Of a stretch of 64,000 nt of DNA, positions 46,316 to 58,900 are shown in pieces. Every line of letters starts with the position of its first letter. Within the stretch, counting starts at the first letter, position 1. A model generated the notes under the pieces. The model was not told where the DNA came from. It worked only from the letters and a program-made list of their open reading frames with translations, and searched no databases. A program made the translations under genes and the position numbers. This DNA is from Pogostemon cablin (Eukaryota > Streptophyta > Magnoliopsida > Lamiales > Lamiaceae): NCBI GenBank assembly GCA_023678885.1, contig CM042994.1, forward strand, positions 22,477,073-22,541,072, written 5' to 3'.

Positions 46316-46845
46316 CTTTTTATGCTCGAATTGACGAAAATACTCTTTACTCGAATACATTCGAGTAATGTAATTTTCGAGTAATATGAGTGAGTAATGT
46401 AATTTTCGAGTAATGTGAATAATGTGAGTAAGTAATGCAATTTAGAGTGACATAAGCGAGCGGATAATGCAATTTCGAGTAACATGAGCGAGCGAGTAAT
46501 GCAATTTCGAGTAACATGAGCGAGCGAGTAATACAATTTCGAGTAACATGAGGAGCGGGTAATGCAATTTCGAGTAATATGAGCGAGCGAGTAATGTAAT
46601 TTCGAGTAACATGAGCGAGCGAGTAATGCAATTTCGAGTAACATGAGGAGCGGGTAATACAATTTCGAGTAACATGAGGGAGCGGGTAATGTATTCGAGT
46701 AAAAGTGTTATATTCGAGTAATATATTTCGAGTAATGTTTTTTTTATGTTTTTTCATTTTTATTGTTTTACTCGAATGCTTTTACTCGAATACATTACTC
46801 GAATATTAGAATAAAGGGTATTTTGCTCAATTTGAGTATAAAAAG
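46316..46845. mobile_element. Foldback element filled by a minisatellite
   Basis: Left end CTTTTTATGCTCGAATTGAC and right end CAATTTGAGTATAAAAAG are inverted copies, each followed inward by AAAATACYCTTT and ACTCGAATACATT. The interior is a 31-32-bp tandem array (46365-46700). Class and target duplication are not clear. Confidence 0.65.
46365..46700. repeat. 31-32-bp minisatellite
   Basis: About ten copies of GTAATGCAATTTCGAGTAAC followed by ATGAGCGAGCGA, with small length variants (GAGGAGCGG). The minus strand lacks stops in all frames, giving three overlapping long ORFs that are not genes. Confidence 0.9.
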
Positions 46846-47059
46846 AGTTTGTGTTATATTTAGGATAGAATAGAAAATTGATATTTAAATTAGGTTACAA
46901 TGATTTTTACCCTAATTATTAATTAGTTTCTCAAATTATAAATAACAAAGCAATCATTGCACATTTGCACCCTTGTATACTAACTAGAGTGATTATATAT
47001 GCTATGACATAATATTTTTAGAATTTAATATTTATTTTTAAATGTTAAGGCATAATTAT

Positions 47060-47310
47060 TTGAGACACTCTATTGTGAGATGGGTGCTAGACTGGTCGAC
47101 CCATCACTAAAGTATGCTTATTTACAGTTAAAGTATGTCAATAATAAATCATATTATAACACGCTAAAATTATATTTTAATGCATAATTTATCATACTTT
47201 TGAAAAATACTTTAACAACCATTAAACACACGTTATCTAAATAATAGACATACTTTAACATGTCTCCCAAATTGTCTCACGTAAGTAAGTAACGTCTCAC
47301 AAAAAACTTT
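47060..47310. mobile_element. GTGAGAC-ended DNA transposon remnant, copy 2
   Basis: Left TGAGACACTCTATTGTGAGA, right GTCTCACAAAAAACTTTGTC; interior AAAGTATG and CATATTATAACAC blocks as at 41085-41360. Confidence 0.55.
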
Positions 47311-48756
47311 GTCTAATTATTTATGATTCATATTGTATCTCCCTTTTCATGATTCATTTCTTTGGATAGCAATACAATACATGATTGTTAACCGTTAAAT
47401 TTACTCAAATTTGGAGTTGATTTTATATTATATATTTATTTTTGTACATTTTTAATTGATTATTTGATTTAGTTTTTAGGAAATTTTGTAATAAAATTAT
47501 TTTGTCTGGAGGTGAAATAAGAAGTAAAAATTTTAAAAAAATAAATAAATTATAGGAAATATTAGGTGTGGGCTTATGAAAAACTTTCTCAAGTCCAAGT
47601 ATTTTTCGGCCCAGTTAGAAGAAGCAGCCCAACATTCTTTAATTGGGCTGGGCCCATTATATATTGAATTAGGTTCTAACTAGTGTTTTATAATAGGGAG
47701 ATAAAATCGGAAATAGTTCGAGGTTAAATCAATTGGACCAATTCAACGTAAAATTAGATTTTACGTATTTTTTATTATATTTTATAGAATCATCATTTAT
47801 TATAACTTTCAAAATTATTTTACAAAGTTGAAAATTTAATTTAAATAAAATTCTAATAAAAAAAATACTTATAACTCATCGTACTTCATACATAGTTTAC
47901 AACATGTTTATTCGATACTATAAATTATAATTTAATTCAAAATTTAAATTTTATGTTCTAAAAAATATAAAAGTAAAAGAGAAACATCATAAAAATAAAA
48001 AAATTGGAAAAAAATATGTATATATATATATATATATAGAAATTGGTTGGATGGGTTCAACCCGATCCGATCCGAATCAAACCGGTTCAACCTCAAAATC
48101 CTGGTTTTTTGGATCAGTACGGTCCAATCTGCTTTTGACAATATTGATTCTAAACTAGTGTAAGGGCCGCCGTGCAATATCAAATTATTTAATATTTTTA
48201 GTTTTAAAAATGGGATAGTTACGATTTGTTAATAATATAATTCATTATTATTCTAAAATAAAATCATACAATGATCAAATACATAATTATAATTTAATGC
48301 AATAATTATCTTTATAAATTTGCAAATATTTTGTGTACATTTTTTTCAGCTCATTTTCTTTTGCACTTTCTCCACGATTTTATGTCATATAAAATAAATA
48401 AAAACATTTATAAAATTTTATTAATGTGCAAAAATTTAATATTCTAAAAAAAATGTACAATAATGCAATGACAGAAAATTATGAAAAAAGAAATGTGTAA
48501 CTATACAAGATCAGTCATATGTTATCTCTTTACTGCATAAATAGATATAGTTGATGGGTTTTTTTTTTTCCATTGTATTTGAGTTTAATTATGAATACCT
48601 TCTAATAATAAATCCTTTATATTATTTTTTTAATAAAATAAAAAAATAAAATGAATGTGCATACACAATTGTTGGTTTAGAGATACATACTAATTTAAGG
48701 TTTGTGGTGGGGAAGCACAAAACTCTGGGAACCAAGAGAAATGGCGTAGATGTGGC

Positions 48757-48763
48757 TATATAA
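48757..48763 (+). promoter_or_regulatory. TATA box of the acidic-protein gene
   Basis: TATATAA in GGCTATATAACTCC, 148 bp before the ATG at 48911, followed by a pyrimidine-rich leader with CT/GA repeats. Confidence 0.5.
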
Positions 48764-48910
48764 CTCCACCCCACTTTTGTTTCTCCCCACCCCATATCAG
48801 CTTTTGCACACCTGACTCTCTCTCTAAGGCAAATCTCAAAGCTTCATTGCTTTGGAGAGAGAGAGTGAGTGAGAAATTGCAGCTGATACACAATTTAATC
48901 ATAAATAAAG

Positions 48911-49766
48911 ATGGGAGCCTGCGTGTCCAAGTCCGGGGTGATGAAGAACGTCGACGATGCTCCTCTTCCGGCGCCGGAGACAGACGCCGACCACCCGGAA
49001 GTTGATGCCGATGAAGCCAAGCGCCACACTCTTGGCCTCTTGTTCAAGGAGGTACGTATTCTGTATTCATGCATTACTTTCACATCAATATCTGTGCCAT
49101 TTTTGTTGCGTTATGTGATCCACATGTACCTAAGATTTAATGTTTCCTAAAATATAGTTTTCTCTCTCTCTTATATATCTTTCATCCAACTGTGTGACAC
49201 AAGAGATGATATACCAAAATGGCACAGAAAATCTAACCCATCTTTCTTGAATGCAACAACATTTCTTGAAATGTTAGCCATTACTAATTAAGGATTGGTG
49301 GTTTGAACAACCAAACAAGTTCTCGTCCCATTTAAAAATTTTAGCTGATAGAGAGAATCATTTAATACATAATCAGTATGATATGATCATATATATGTTG
49401 TAGAATGAAGAAGAGAAGGGCTCATCCGAGGAGCAAGTAAAACAAGTAGATGAAAGTGAGGCCAAGCCCCAAGAATCTGGCCAAGTAGTTGGAACAGACA
49501 ACGATGATGTTGTCCTAGAAACACAACAAGTCCAGGACAAACCCGAAGAAACCGTTTCACAAGAGAGTGCAGTCGAGACGACAACACAAGACAAATCCGA
49601 GGAGACATCATCGGACAAGGTAGAAGAAGAAGAAGTAAAGGTTGAGGAGGTGAAAGAGGAGTCGAAGAAAGCAGACGAGAAATCCGAGGTGGAAACAACC
49701 GAGGAGATCAAAGTCGAGGAGGAGGCCGGAGAGAAGAAGAAGCCATTGTTCAAGCTCTGGTTTTAA
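48911..49766 (+). CDS. Glutamate-rich, probably N-myristoylated protein of unknown function
   Basis: Two exons, 48911-49051 and 49404-49766, joined by a GT-AG intron in phase 0; 504 nt, 167 aa. The start MGACVSKSG fits the N-myristoylation rule (Gly2, Ser6) with Cys4 as a possible palmitoylation site, so membrane anchoring is likely. The middle is dominated by Glu, Lys, Val, Thr and Ser with no predicted globular domain (EEKGSSEEQVKQVDESEAKP; KVEEEEVKVEEVKEESKKA). The C-terminus is a sharp contrast: KKKPLFKLWF, basic and aromatic. Exon 1 is clearly GC-richer than its surroundings, and codon use looks normal for a real gene; the TATA box, leader and consensus splice sites support expression. 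I recognise no named family. Similar short MGxCxS acidic proteins exist in plants; disordered scaffold or signalling adaptor is a guess. Confidence 0.8.
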
Positions 49767-51567
49767 GCCCCTTCAACTTCAACATCCTTCTTTTTTCCCT
49801 CCAAAAATTTTCATTACATAATTGATTTAAACATATCTGTTCGATCTTTTCAACTCTGTAGGCTGTTTTGATGATTCTTGAATAACCACTGTTAGTTAAT
49901 TACTTACTATAGCTTTTGAACCTTCCCATTTTGTCGAGTTTTTCATCGCTCGTTGCAATAGAATTTTGCGAAACACATACACAGTTGTTATTGTGCTTAA
50001 TTTATTAATCTTCAAACAGATCATTACACAGATATATTCCTTAAAATGGTTCACCTTTATTGTACTACGAATATTAAGAAAAAATTACTTTTTGACTAAC
50101 TTTATTGATTTTAGGGGTAAAATGGTATTTTCAGGTAATAAATAAAGTACAAGGTATAAAGTATGTTATGTGTAGAAAGAAGTGATGATATTTTTGAAAT
50201 TAATGTGTACTTTTTAGTTGTTAGATTAGGATGATGTTTCATTTTTTGGGATGTGAACGATCGAAGAACCAATGAGGAAAGAGTGAATGATCTTCGGGGA
50301 CAGAGGTAGTAATTTTGTATACGATCACCACAAACATGTGTTGTTCAAAGAACAATATTGATCCCCTTGGAATGGATGATCCTATGATCATACACATATA
50401 TACAACAAAGTAGGACATGAACGAATCTGAAGAGATTGATTGAGATAGTATGCATGCATGGTGACAAATGCAAGATCCAAGGGGAAAAAAGACTAGGGCT
50501 TTTCATCAATCATATATACACTGTCTGCAAATGAATCTAAGGAGCCACAGATAAGGACATATGGTAAAACAAAAATATGATGCAGCTGGTGGGGTGGGGT
50601 GGGGTGTTATTTTATAAGGATTGTAAACTTAATGATTATAAAGATGAATGCTTATCCTTTAATTCTTTTCCTCTATCCATGATTGGTGAAACTAAGTGGA
50701 GGTCCAAATTACCTTCTATGTTATTAGAAGATAGTTGTGGATCACCTATTCCTCAATAGTACTATTTCATCTCTTATTTCATTCTTTAAATTGGTGTCAC
50801 TTCATATAACTTGTTAAGATGTTACTTGTAACACTCAAAAACGAATAAATTGCATCTAAGAGTGTATGCTGTGATATCAGAAATTTGTGATCTGATTTGA
50901 GCTGCTTTTGGCCTTTTAAATGACTTTTATAATAACCGTTCCATACAGCAGTGGAAAGTGTAGAATCCCAGCTACAATCTTGAGCTGATAACCGAATGAA
51001 ATTGATCCATTTCAACCGCCTAAAACCGTCCGCAATGGACCAACTTGACTTGTTTCCGACCATTGGATGAAGATTTACACTCCATTCCTCACATAACTCA
51101 TTTCCTTGATTGACGACAAGTGTTCAGGGGTCATATTTTAGCGTATTACTCTTATCATGAAGTGTAAATGGTGTGCATTTGTTTTTCAAAAAACATGTAG
51201 GATTGATTATTCATACAATTATTTTTAATTTTTATTTATAAATTACGTTTCACCTGCAAAATATCCCCCACCTAAACACATGATTACACATGATCAAGAG
51301 TAAAAGCAAATGAGACAGTGCATACCATTATAGCTAGCCAACAAAAAAGAATAACTCATCAATGGCATTTACACTCTGTTATTTCTTTATCTCCCTTATA
51401 GCTAAAGGTGAGGAGACAATGTTACTAATGTTACACTGTGAAGAAAATGTATAATGTATTGTCACTACAAACCATTACAACGTGAAAGTAATTAGAGAAA
51501 AGGGAGTCCATCTATCCAAAAAAAGAAAAAGGAATACTGTCAAACATAGAGACGAAAGTCGAAAACA
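49767..51567. other. Intergenic region between the acidic-protein and kinesin genes
   Basis: About the first 200 bp are likely 3' UTR of the acidic-protein gene. No gene recognised in the rest; a GGGGTGGGGTGGGGTG tract lies at 50589-50604. The two flanking genes converge. Confidence 0.55.
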
Positions 51568-54500
51568 TCACAAGAAAGATATCAAACTACGCTTGAAACT
51601 ATTGATTCTTGTTGAGCGTCGAGGAGTGAAGTTGAGGCCGAACATTTCTTTGTTCTGTGCATGAGCGTGTTGGGTGGATCCAACGAGCTGTGCAACGAGC
51701 AGAGCGCTGTCAGCAATGTGATCTATGTTGTCGGTTTTGGTCCACAAGCGGTGAGCCAACTGTAGCCTTCTGAGCTTGGAGTTGAGGCCGATGCCCCATT
51801 TGAGGAACAGGCTCTCCCTCTCTCGGTCTGACAGCTTCCTCGACATCTTCTGGCTCAGCACACTTCTCTCCCCACGAAGAGCCTTCTCACTGAAATATCA
51901 GATGTGTGAAGTCTTAGAGTACTTACATTTATCATCAAACTGTAGTTACATGCATTGAATGCATACCAAACTATTCCTTAGTGGAGTTAACAAGTATCAT
52001 CAAAGTTACCAAGTGAAGTGGAATATAATGTAATGAAGTGTCATCAAGCATATATGCAAAGAAGTACAGTGTGATTTGGAAGGAAGACATGGAAAGGACA
52101 TGGCAATCTTAATTACCTTGAAACGAGCGTTAGACTTTGCCCGTTCACGATGGTCTTCTCTCCCTGAGAGAATTTTTCTTTGAGGAATTTCATCCTCCTA
52201 ATCTCTACCTCCAAATATATAGCATCTGAGGGATCACCTTGGAAGAGAATGAAGAAGTAGGTTCTATGAACTAGTGAGACATTGCAATCATGCCAAAGTT
52301 GGATTATTTCTCGTTGGAGCCTTTTGAACTCTGCAGGCCAGTCTGAACGGCTTTTGTCCTCGTCTTCAATCGGGTCTAATCCAACATCCTTAACGTTCAT
52401 CTTAGGAGACTCGTTGGCCTTCACTTCAATCACCTTTGGTTGCAAAATCAATACATGATATGCAATGAGTGAGAAGAATCTTATACTGCAGGTTAATAAG
52501 TAAAAGAGAGAAACTTGGTTCACCTCATTCAATATAGGATGTTCAGTCTTTTCCTTCGTCTCACTAGCTTTGCTCTCTAAATTTGGAAACTTCACACCCG
52601 GGGTGTCGATCTCAATATCAAAAGCATCCTCTGGTGAAGACTCTTGTGAATCTTTTCTTGATAAAATTTGTGCTTTGGGAGTGAAGTTTAATGCTGATAT
52701 CTTCTTCTCATAACCTACAGATTCTCTTTCTGATCCAAAAAATGAGGTGATCTCACTGAAATCTGTATTGAACCATGGAGAAGCTGAGCCATATCTGGAT
52801 ATAAGTGCTCTGCAGCTTCTACTTTTCGTGAACTTCAACCTTCGAGTAACCGATGATGAATCTTTATCCATCTCATATGGGGAAGATATATTTCCAGGAG
52901 ATGGAGTTTCAAGAAACTGAATGGTGCTCAATTCTCTTTCTCTCTTACACACAGCAGGCATTGGCTCTTTTACTTTCACTTCTACTTTCTTTACTGATGT
53001 TGGAATGAGTGTTTGGTCTTCCTTAGACATTATAATCACTGGCCCTTTATCTTCCGTCGCTTGATCACTATCCTTCTCCGAAGGAGTAGGCTCATACAGT
53101 ACACGTTCGTCTTCAAAAGGCGTTGATGGAGATTCCAGAGTTTGTGCACTTCCATTTGCATACGTTTCCACCTCAGGGAATGGTGAGTTCTCTTCTGAAC
53201 ATACGGAGTTGGATTCTGTATCCACTTGATTACTCGTCTCTTCTGTCTCAATGCAACGAACTTCCCTGCATAGATCCTCTGATGCTGCATTGCTTTGTTT
53301 CTCAATCTCCTCCTCCCAACCATTATATGAGTAACTCTCACTATAGTTTGAATTTGGCATTGGAAAAGAATTGCTGCGCCTGTAGTCCTCGTCAAAGTAA
53401 GGAACTTTCACGACACGACCGATTGAGCTGGTTCTGCTAAGTCCATCAGAACATGATCTTGAATCAACGTTCAAGGAACGAGGATCTCCCAAGATAGAAG
53501 GCTCTCGTTCTCTGATTCCACTGTCAGGTGATCTTTGTACTCTCAAGTGAGGGTAGTGTTCCATTTCTACCTAGAGAAGACAAATCAAGATACAAGTGAA
53601 CATATGAGAAGTTGAAATTGAGACGAAAAGAGCAGCACATAAGTAGCGAACGGTTACCCGTTTCATGGAACAAGAACTATCACCAAGCATCTGCAACAAA
53701 TCTTTAACTTGAGATTGAGCTATATCTCTTTGCAAAATAAGATCATTTATCTCTTCCTCAAGCTACAACATGAAAATATCAATGAAAGCTTAGAATTAAT
53801 ACATATTGTTGGCCTAAAAACAAATGCCATTGGACAGAGAGGGAGAGAGAAAGAGACAGCAATGAATCAAAGCAAACATATATTTAGTACCTTTTCAATT
53901 TGAAGATCTTTCTCTCTCAACACTGCTGTATAATTTGAAGGAGAAATAGAAGTTGATTGGGGGCTTCTCAGCTCACCCTCTAGTCTAGCTAGCTCTCTTT
54001 GCAAATACTTCACCAAAGCTTTGTCAGACATGACTACATTGACTTTGGCATTGGTGGTCACTTCCTTTGCACAGCTTGCAAACAGAAGAGTGTTTCTCGA
54101 TTGCTCGACATGACTACGTGCAGGGCTCATCGTGCAGATGATGGCCGTTCTAGCATTCCCTCCCAACGAAGTTTGAAGAATCCGTGTTAGCTTAGAATCT
54201 CTGTATGGAATATGTCCACCTCTTCCCTTGCTGTACATAGAATGTGCATGGATAAGCAACAGGGAAATCTCCGAGAAACATCATTCGAATGACAACAAGA
54301 ATCCAGTGTTACCTTAACTTGCGAATGACCGTTCCAAGTGTCAACAAACTACGATTTATGTGGCAGCCTTCTTTCAATCTTGTGCCAGCTGATAAAGATT
54401 GTGATGCTCTTTCACTTCCAGCAAGATCAACAAAATTCTATTTTCGAAAAAAGTTCGTTCTTCAATGAGTAAAGGGCAGCCTTAAAAACACAGCACAATC

Positions 54501-55954
54501 TTTTATGATTATAAGATATTCCATACCACTGCAGCTGTAAGATTACTTGCATTGTCCCGGCCTAAAAATTCGCGGGAACAGCTTTCAATCGTCTGTAAAA
54601 ACATATTTTTCCTCAATGAAAATCATCAGAATATAGGTGTTTGAAATAACAAGGTTAGGAAACAGCATTACCAGTCTAATAATCTGGTGAGATCTGGAGC
54701 TCATCTCATTCAAGGATGTCTCTCCAATCTGCCTTTGAGCTGCAAAAGATGGAGAGACGATTGAGAATCACGAGTTCAAAATATTACAAGAAATCGAACA
54801 TAAATACATCAGTTTCATTACCTTCACAGACAGAAAGCAGCTGCATCACATGATTCCAGTCTCTCAAAGTTTCTTCAGTAAGCTTCTCTACTATGGTTCC
54901 TCTCTAGAAAAAGGAAGCATATAAAGATCAGATAATCGAAGATTTCTCCGACTAGATTGCTAATCGAGAAGAAGAAATCACCTCTGGATCATCTAGCAGC
55001 CGTAGTGGAGTGCTGTCGGCGCTGAGGAGGTCTCTGACTGATTCATTGTAGATCTCCATTGCAGAGAACTTCAAGACGTATTCTCTCTCTGGATGCTGAA
55101 AAAACTCTCAGTTACAACACCATGATATGATACTTCGATTGTAAATAATGATAAAGTGGCATTCAAGCTCACCTTTTGAATGTAATCGTACATATCAGCT
55201 ATCGCATACTCGGTTATTCCTGTCATAGTGAATGTCTTTCCACTGCTAGTTTGCCCGTATGCAAAAACACTTGCTACACAGAAGGTCATCATATTTTCGC
55301 GTAAAACTACATGACATGGGCGCTGAAACGAGGCCTAAAGAGCAACGAATCGTGCTAAATCTGAAACGGAACGAGAGACATGAAAGTAGTATACTCACAA
55401 TTCATTCCACTAAGAACTGAAACAGCTACTTCCTTAGCTGCTTGTTCGTAAACCTCCCTCGTGGAGGAATCGCTACGAAATACCCTATCTATACAGAACA
55501 ATAACAAGCATCCATCATCAAGATCTCTCTCAAATTGTAAGCAACATAGCAGTAGTAAATTCTAACTCATTAACAAGATTCAAATCAAAGTTCAAAGACA
55601 ATCAACATTAAGATCTGCTAATAGTACTAAACAAGGCACATCACATGTACAATTTTCAAAATCTTGAACATGGGACAGTGGATTATGATCCTCTCCCTCT
55701 CTCTCACATCATGATAAAAGTCAACACAACAAAATGCAACAGAGAAATCACTTACCAAATGTATAAGCAGTGGGATACATTGACCTCTCAGAAGCAGAAA
55801 GACCAACATTCTTGTACACAATTGTCTTATCACTGATACATTCCCAATCCGAAACATCGTTCCTTGAGATCTCCTTACCATTCAAAGGCCTCAGCCTCAC
55901 CGACACGTATATTCTCTCTCCACTCTCTCTCATCAGCTCCTCCCCACTCTCCAT
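51568..55954 (-). CDS. KIN-7 family (NACK-type) kinesin motor protein
   Basis: Plus-end-type microtubule motor; NACK relatives bring a MAPKKK to the phragmoplast in cytokinesis. Exons: 55954-55756, 55488-55399, 55273-55173, 55095-54982, 54903-54822, 54739-54672, 54592-54527, 54437-54313, 54230-53891, 53762-53658, 53570-52524, 52433-52117, 51889-51568; all GT-AG, 2,976 nt, 991 aa. N-terminal motor about residues 14-340: RIYVSVRLRPLNGKEISRND, P-loop GQTSSGKT (103-110), switch I NEMSSRSH (206-213), switch II VDLAGSE (243-249), then PYRDSKLTRILQTSLGGN. A short coiled coil follows (LEEEINDLILQRDIAQSQ), a 350-residue Ser/Glu-rich exon, then the NACK C-terminal domain (DUF3490): IIQLWHDCNVSLVHRTYFF, GDPSDAIYLEVEIRRMKFL, RRLQLAHRLWT. 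Motor wording is closer to the KIN-7E/G type than to NACK1. An in-frame ATG 8 codons upstream (55978) is an alternative start. Confidence 0.93.
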
Positions 55955-55989
55955 TCTCCCAAATCCCCCACCCCACAAAACCTATGGCA

Positions 55990-58900
55990 ATCAATCACAC
56001 AACCAACCCCACAGAATTCAGACAAGAGTTGCAGATATCCTCTTTGGAACTCTCCCTTTCCATGGGAGAAGAAAACACAACTCAGTCACAAAACTACAAA
56101 AATGGGTCTATGAATTCTGAAACACCCAAATCCAATGATGAACATCTCTGAAAAACAGAGTAATAATATATGGGAGTCAATGGCTGAAAATATTGATCCT
56201 CAATCATTCATTCACCCACACACACACATACAGAGACACACATCCCCCCTTTTGTCTCATGCATTGATGAGTGATTTATGCATTTTCTTTGGAAAGGAAA
56301 AGGGCTGTGTGGTCCAAATATACAGACTGTCAAAATGTCTTGATTCTCATGAATGTTTCCTAAGTTAGGGGATTGAAATCTTATAATAATATCAGGATTA
56401 GGTTGGAAATATGTCATGCTTAGGAAACAAGAATCATTTACATGGAAATTAAATTATAAATTTAACCTTAATGGGTCGTTGTCAAGAATGTCGGATTGTG
56501 ATTGTTATCTCTCTTCTAACCCGCAATCCCTCTGCTTCTTTCCTCCCCCCTCTGAAATGGGATTTTCATATCAGGGGAGAGAGAGAGAGAAAGGAGAGAG
56601 AGAGAGGGGTTTAATTTTCTATGGATTTTTGAAATAAAAGTTTGGTCTTTTTTCTTTATCAGGCTTTGGTGTGTTTGATCATCTTTGAAGCTGGCAAAGA
56701 TGGGAAAAAGACTGTAATTTGATTTGATTACTTTTTCTTGGATTTCTGTTAACGTAAGCGAAAGTTTTAATCAAGAGATCTAACTAATCCTTAAACTAAT
56801 GTTAATAATAAGTGATCAACGGCCGGATTAGGATCTATGTGGTCTTGTTAGTTGACAATCATGTCCAAACATCATTATAATCATTTGACAATTATGAAAT
56901 TTTATTTTCAAATTTTTCCATCTACTTTATTTAATATTATATTGACCTCTATTGAATAATTTTATTCTTTTTATTCAATATATACATATTCAAATTTGTC
57001 GGCATTGCTGAAGTATTTTTGTCTATAGGTAGTATATATATACTCTATAGCCAGCAAATATATTTATATAATAAAAATTAAAAAAATATAGCATTTTAAT
57101 ATATAGTAAATAGTTATATTAGTGTTGTGTGTGATTCCATAAAAATTATTCTCTTCTACTGCAAGAATTACGTTTAGTATTTGCAAGATGATTAAGAAAA
57201 TATAATATTTTAATTTGTAGCGAGTTATTAAAAATAATATTTTAATATAATTTGTAATATGTGAGTGTTGTGTGAGAGTGTGATATAGGAATTGGTTGGG
57301 TGTTGGTTCCATTAAAAAAAAAAATTCTACTCTGATCAAGAATAGCATGAAAGAGTAAAAATCTAAGATACATTATATTAATATTAATCTTGATCAAGTC
57401 ATTTTGGATGTAGAAAAGGATAATTGTCTATTACAGAATTTTTTGCATATATACTAAAAATCAATTACTTTCAAAAAAAAATTACGATCAAATCAAAATT
57501 TATTAGCAAAAGATTTTGTGTTCTGTGAACCTGATAAAAATATGATGTAGATGGAAAAAACTTGATCAAATTCATCAACTAATTTGAAATGCAAATTCAA
57601 ATTGTATTTAGGATTTTGGTGAATAAATCAATAAAATATATTTTATTCGCATATAAGTGTGACACTTTATATGGTTTTATTCAATAACTGAAAATAAATA
57701 ATAAAAAAATAATATAGGGAAAAGGGGATGAGAGAGGTCTTTTTTTCCATTTTGGTTTTCCTTTCCAAAGAGGGTCACTTCTTTTTTTACACACATGAGA
57801 TCCATACACACCCACTAATACAATTAAAATATGAGATCCACACTCCCACTAATACAACTACCCACTACACATTAAATAACAATACTTCTTAATCAACGTG
57901 CACAAAAGCAAAATGTCATCTTTTAGGCGGACGAAGAGAGTATAATATAAATTCTTAGTGGAGACTATTTTTTTTAAAATAGTATATATATATATATATA
58001 TATTACATATTTTTTTTTATTTTTTAGAATAACCTGCTAATGACTTGTTGAAACGGACGATTTTGTTGAACTTGGTAAACATGATGGACGATTTTCAAAA
58101 ATTTCAAATATAATAGACGATTTTCAAAATTCTACAAATATAATGGACGATTTTCAAAAAGTGAAAAACTTATGGACTAAATTCAAAATTGGGCAAAATT
58201 AACGGAAAAAAAAATCTATTTTCCCTAAAATAAACTTTGCTTTTATGATTCAATAAAGTCTTGTTTATTTCCTTCTATTTTAGAAAATTCCACGTTTTTT
58301 TTCTTTTTATTAATTAATATATTTTTGTTTGATGGAAATGATGTCCAATCATATACCCTACTTTTGAATGAAAAAAGCTTCCGAAGAAAATGATGCTTCT
58401 TATTCATAGAAAATAATTTACTTTAATTTAATTTCACAAAAAGAAAATTTTATTTATAGAATGAAGTGTGATCCTTCTCAAAAAGTTTAAAGATTGTATT
58501 GGTCTAATTAATTACAATTAATGCTTGTTAAATTAGCTGAAAATTAGTTCATGTGCATTCTTCAATGAATTGAAACATATCAAATATTTTGTAAAATCTT
58601 TCTTCATATATATATTACTCCTATTATAAATTTATATTTTATTTATTACTTAAAAAGTATTATATTATCATAAAGAAATAAAAATAAAATTAAAAAACGT
58701 GAAATAGTAATGTGTGTGAGAGTAGTTTTTTTCAACAAATAAGAGTAATAAAGTTTAAAAAAGAAAAAAAAAACTTAAAATATATATAGAGAGAGAATCA
58801 TCAATATTTTATTCATCTATTAGAAAGATATGGTGTCTCAATTTAATATTAAAGAATCCAGAACCAAAGTTCTATCTATTTAAATTGAATCCAAAAATTA

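Larger units (their letters stand above)
45185..48740. other. Intergenic region with repeats
   Basis: The first 200 bp are probably the WAT1-like 3' UTR. The rest is AT-rich with no gene recognised; repeats are listed separately. A pair of GGGCTGGGCCCA motifs at about 47645-47657 resembles site II elements but has no gene close by. Confidence 0.55.

Noticed and set aside
46297..46757. Three overlapping minus-strand frames of 77-136 codons
   Set aside because: All come from the 31-32-bp minisatellite, have no gene-like composition, and code for the same cycling peptide.
49373..49753. Minus-strand Ser-rich frames of 103 and 126 codons
   Set aside because: They are mirror images of the Glu/Lys-rich exon of the acidic-protein gene (GAA/GAG reads as TTC/CTC).
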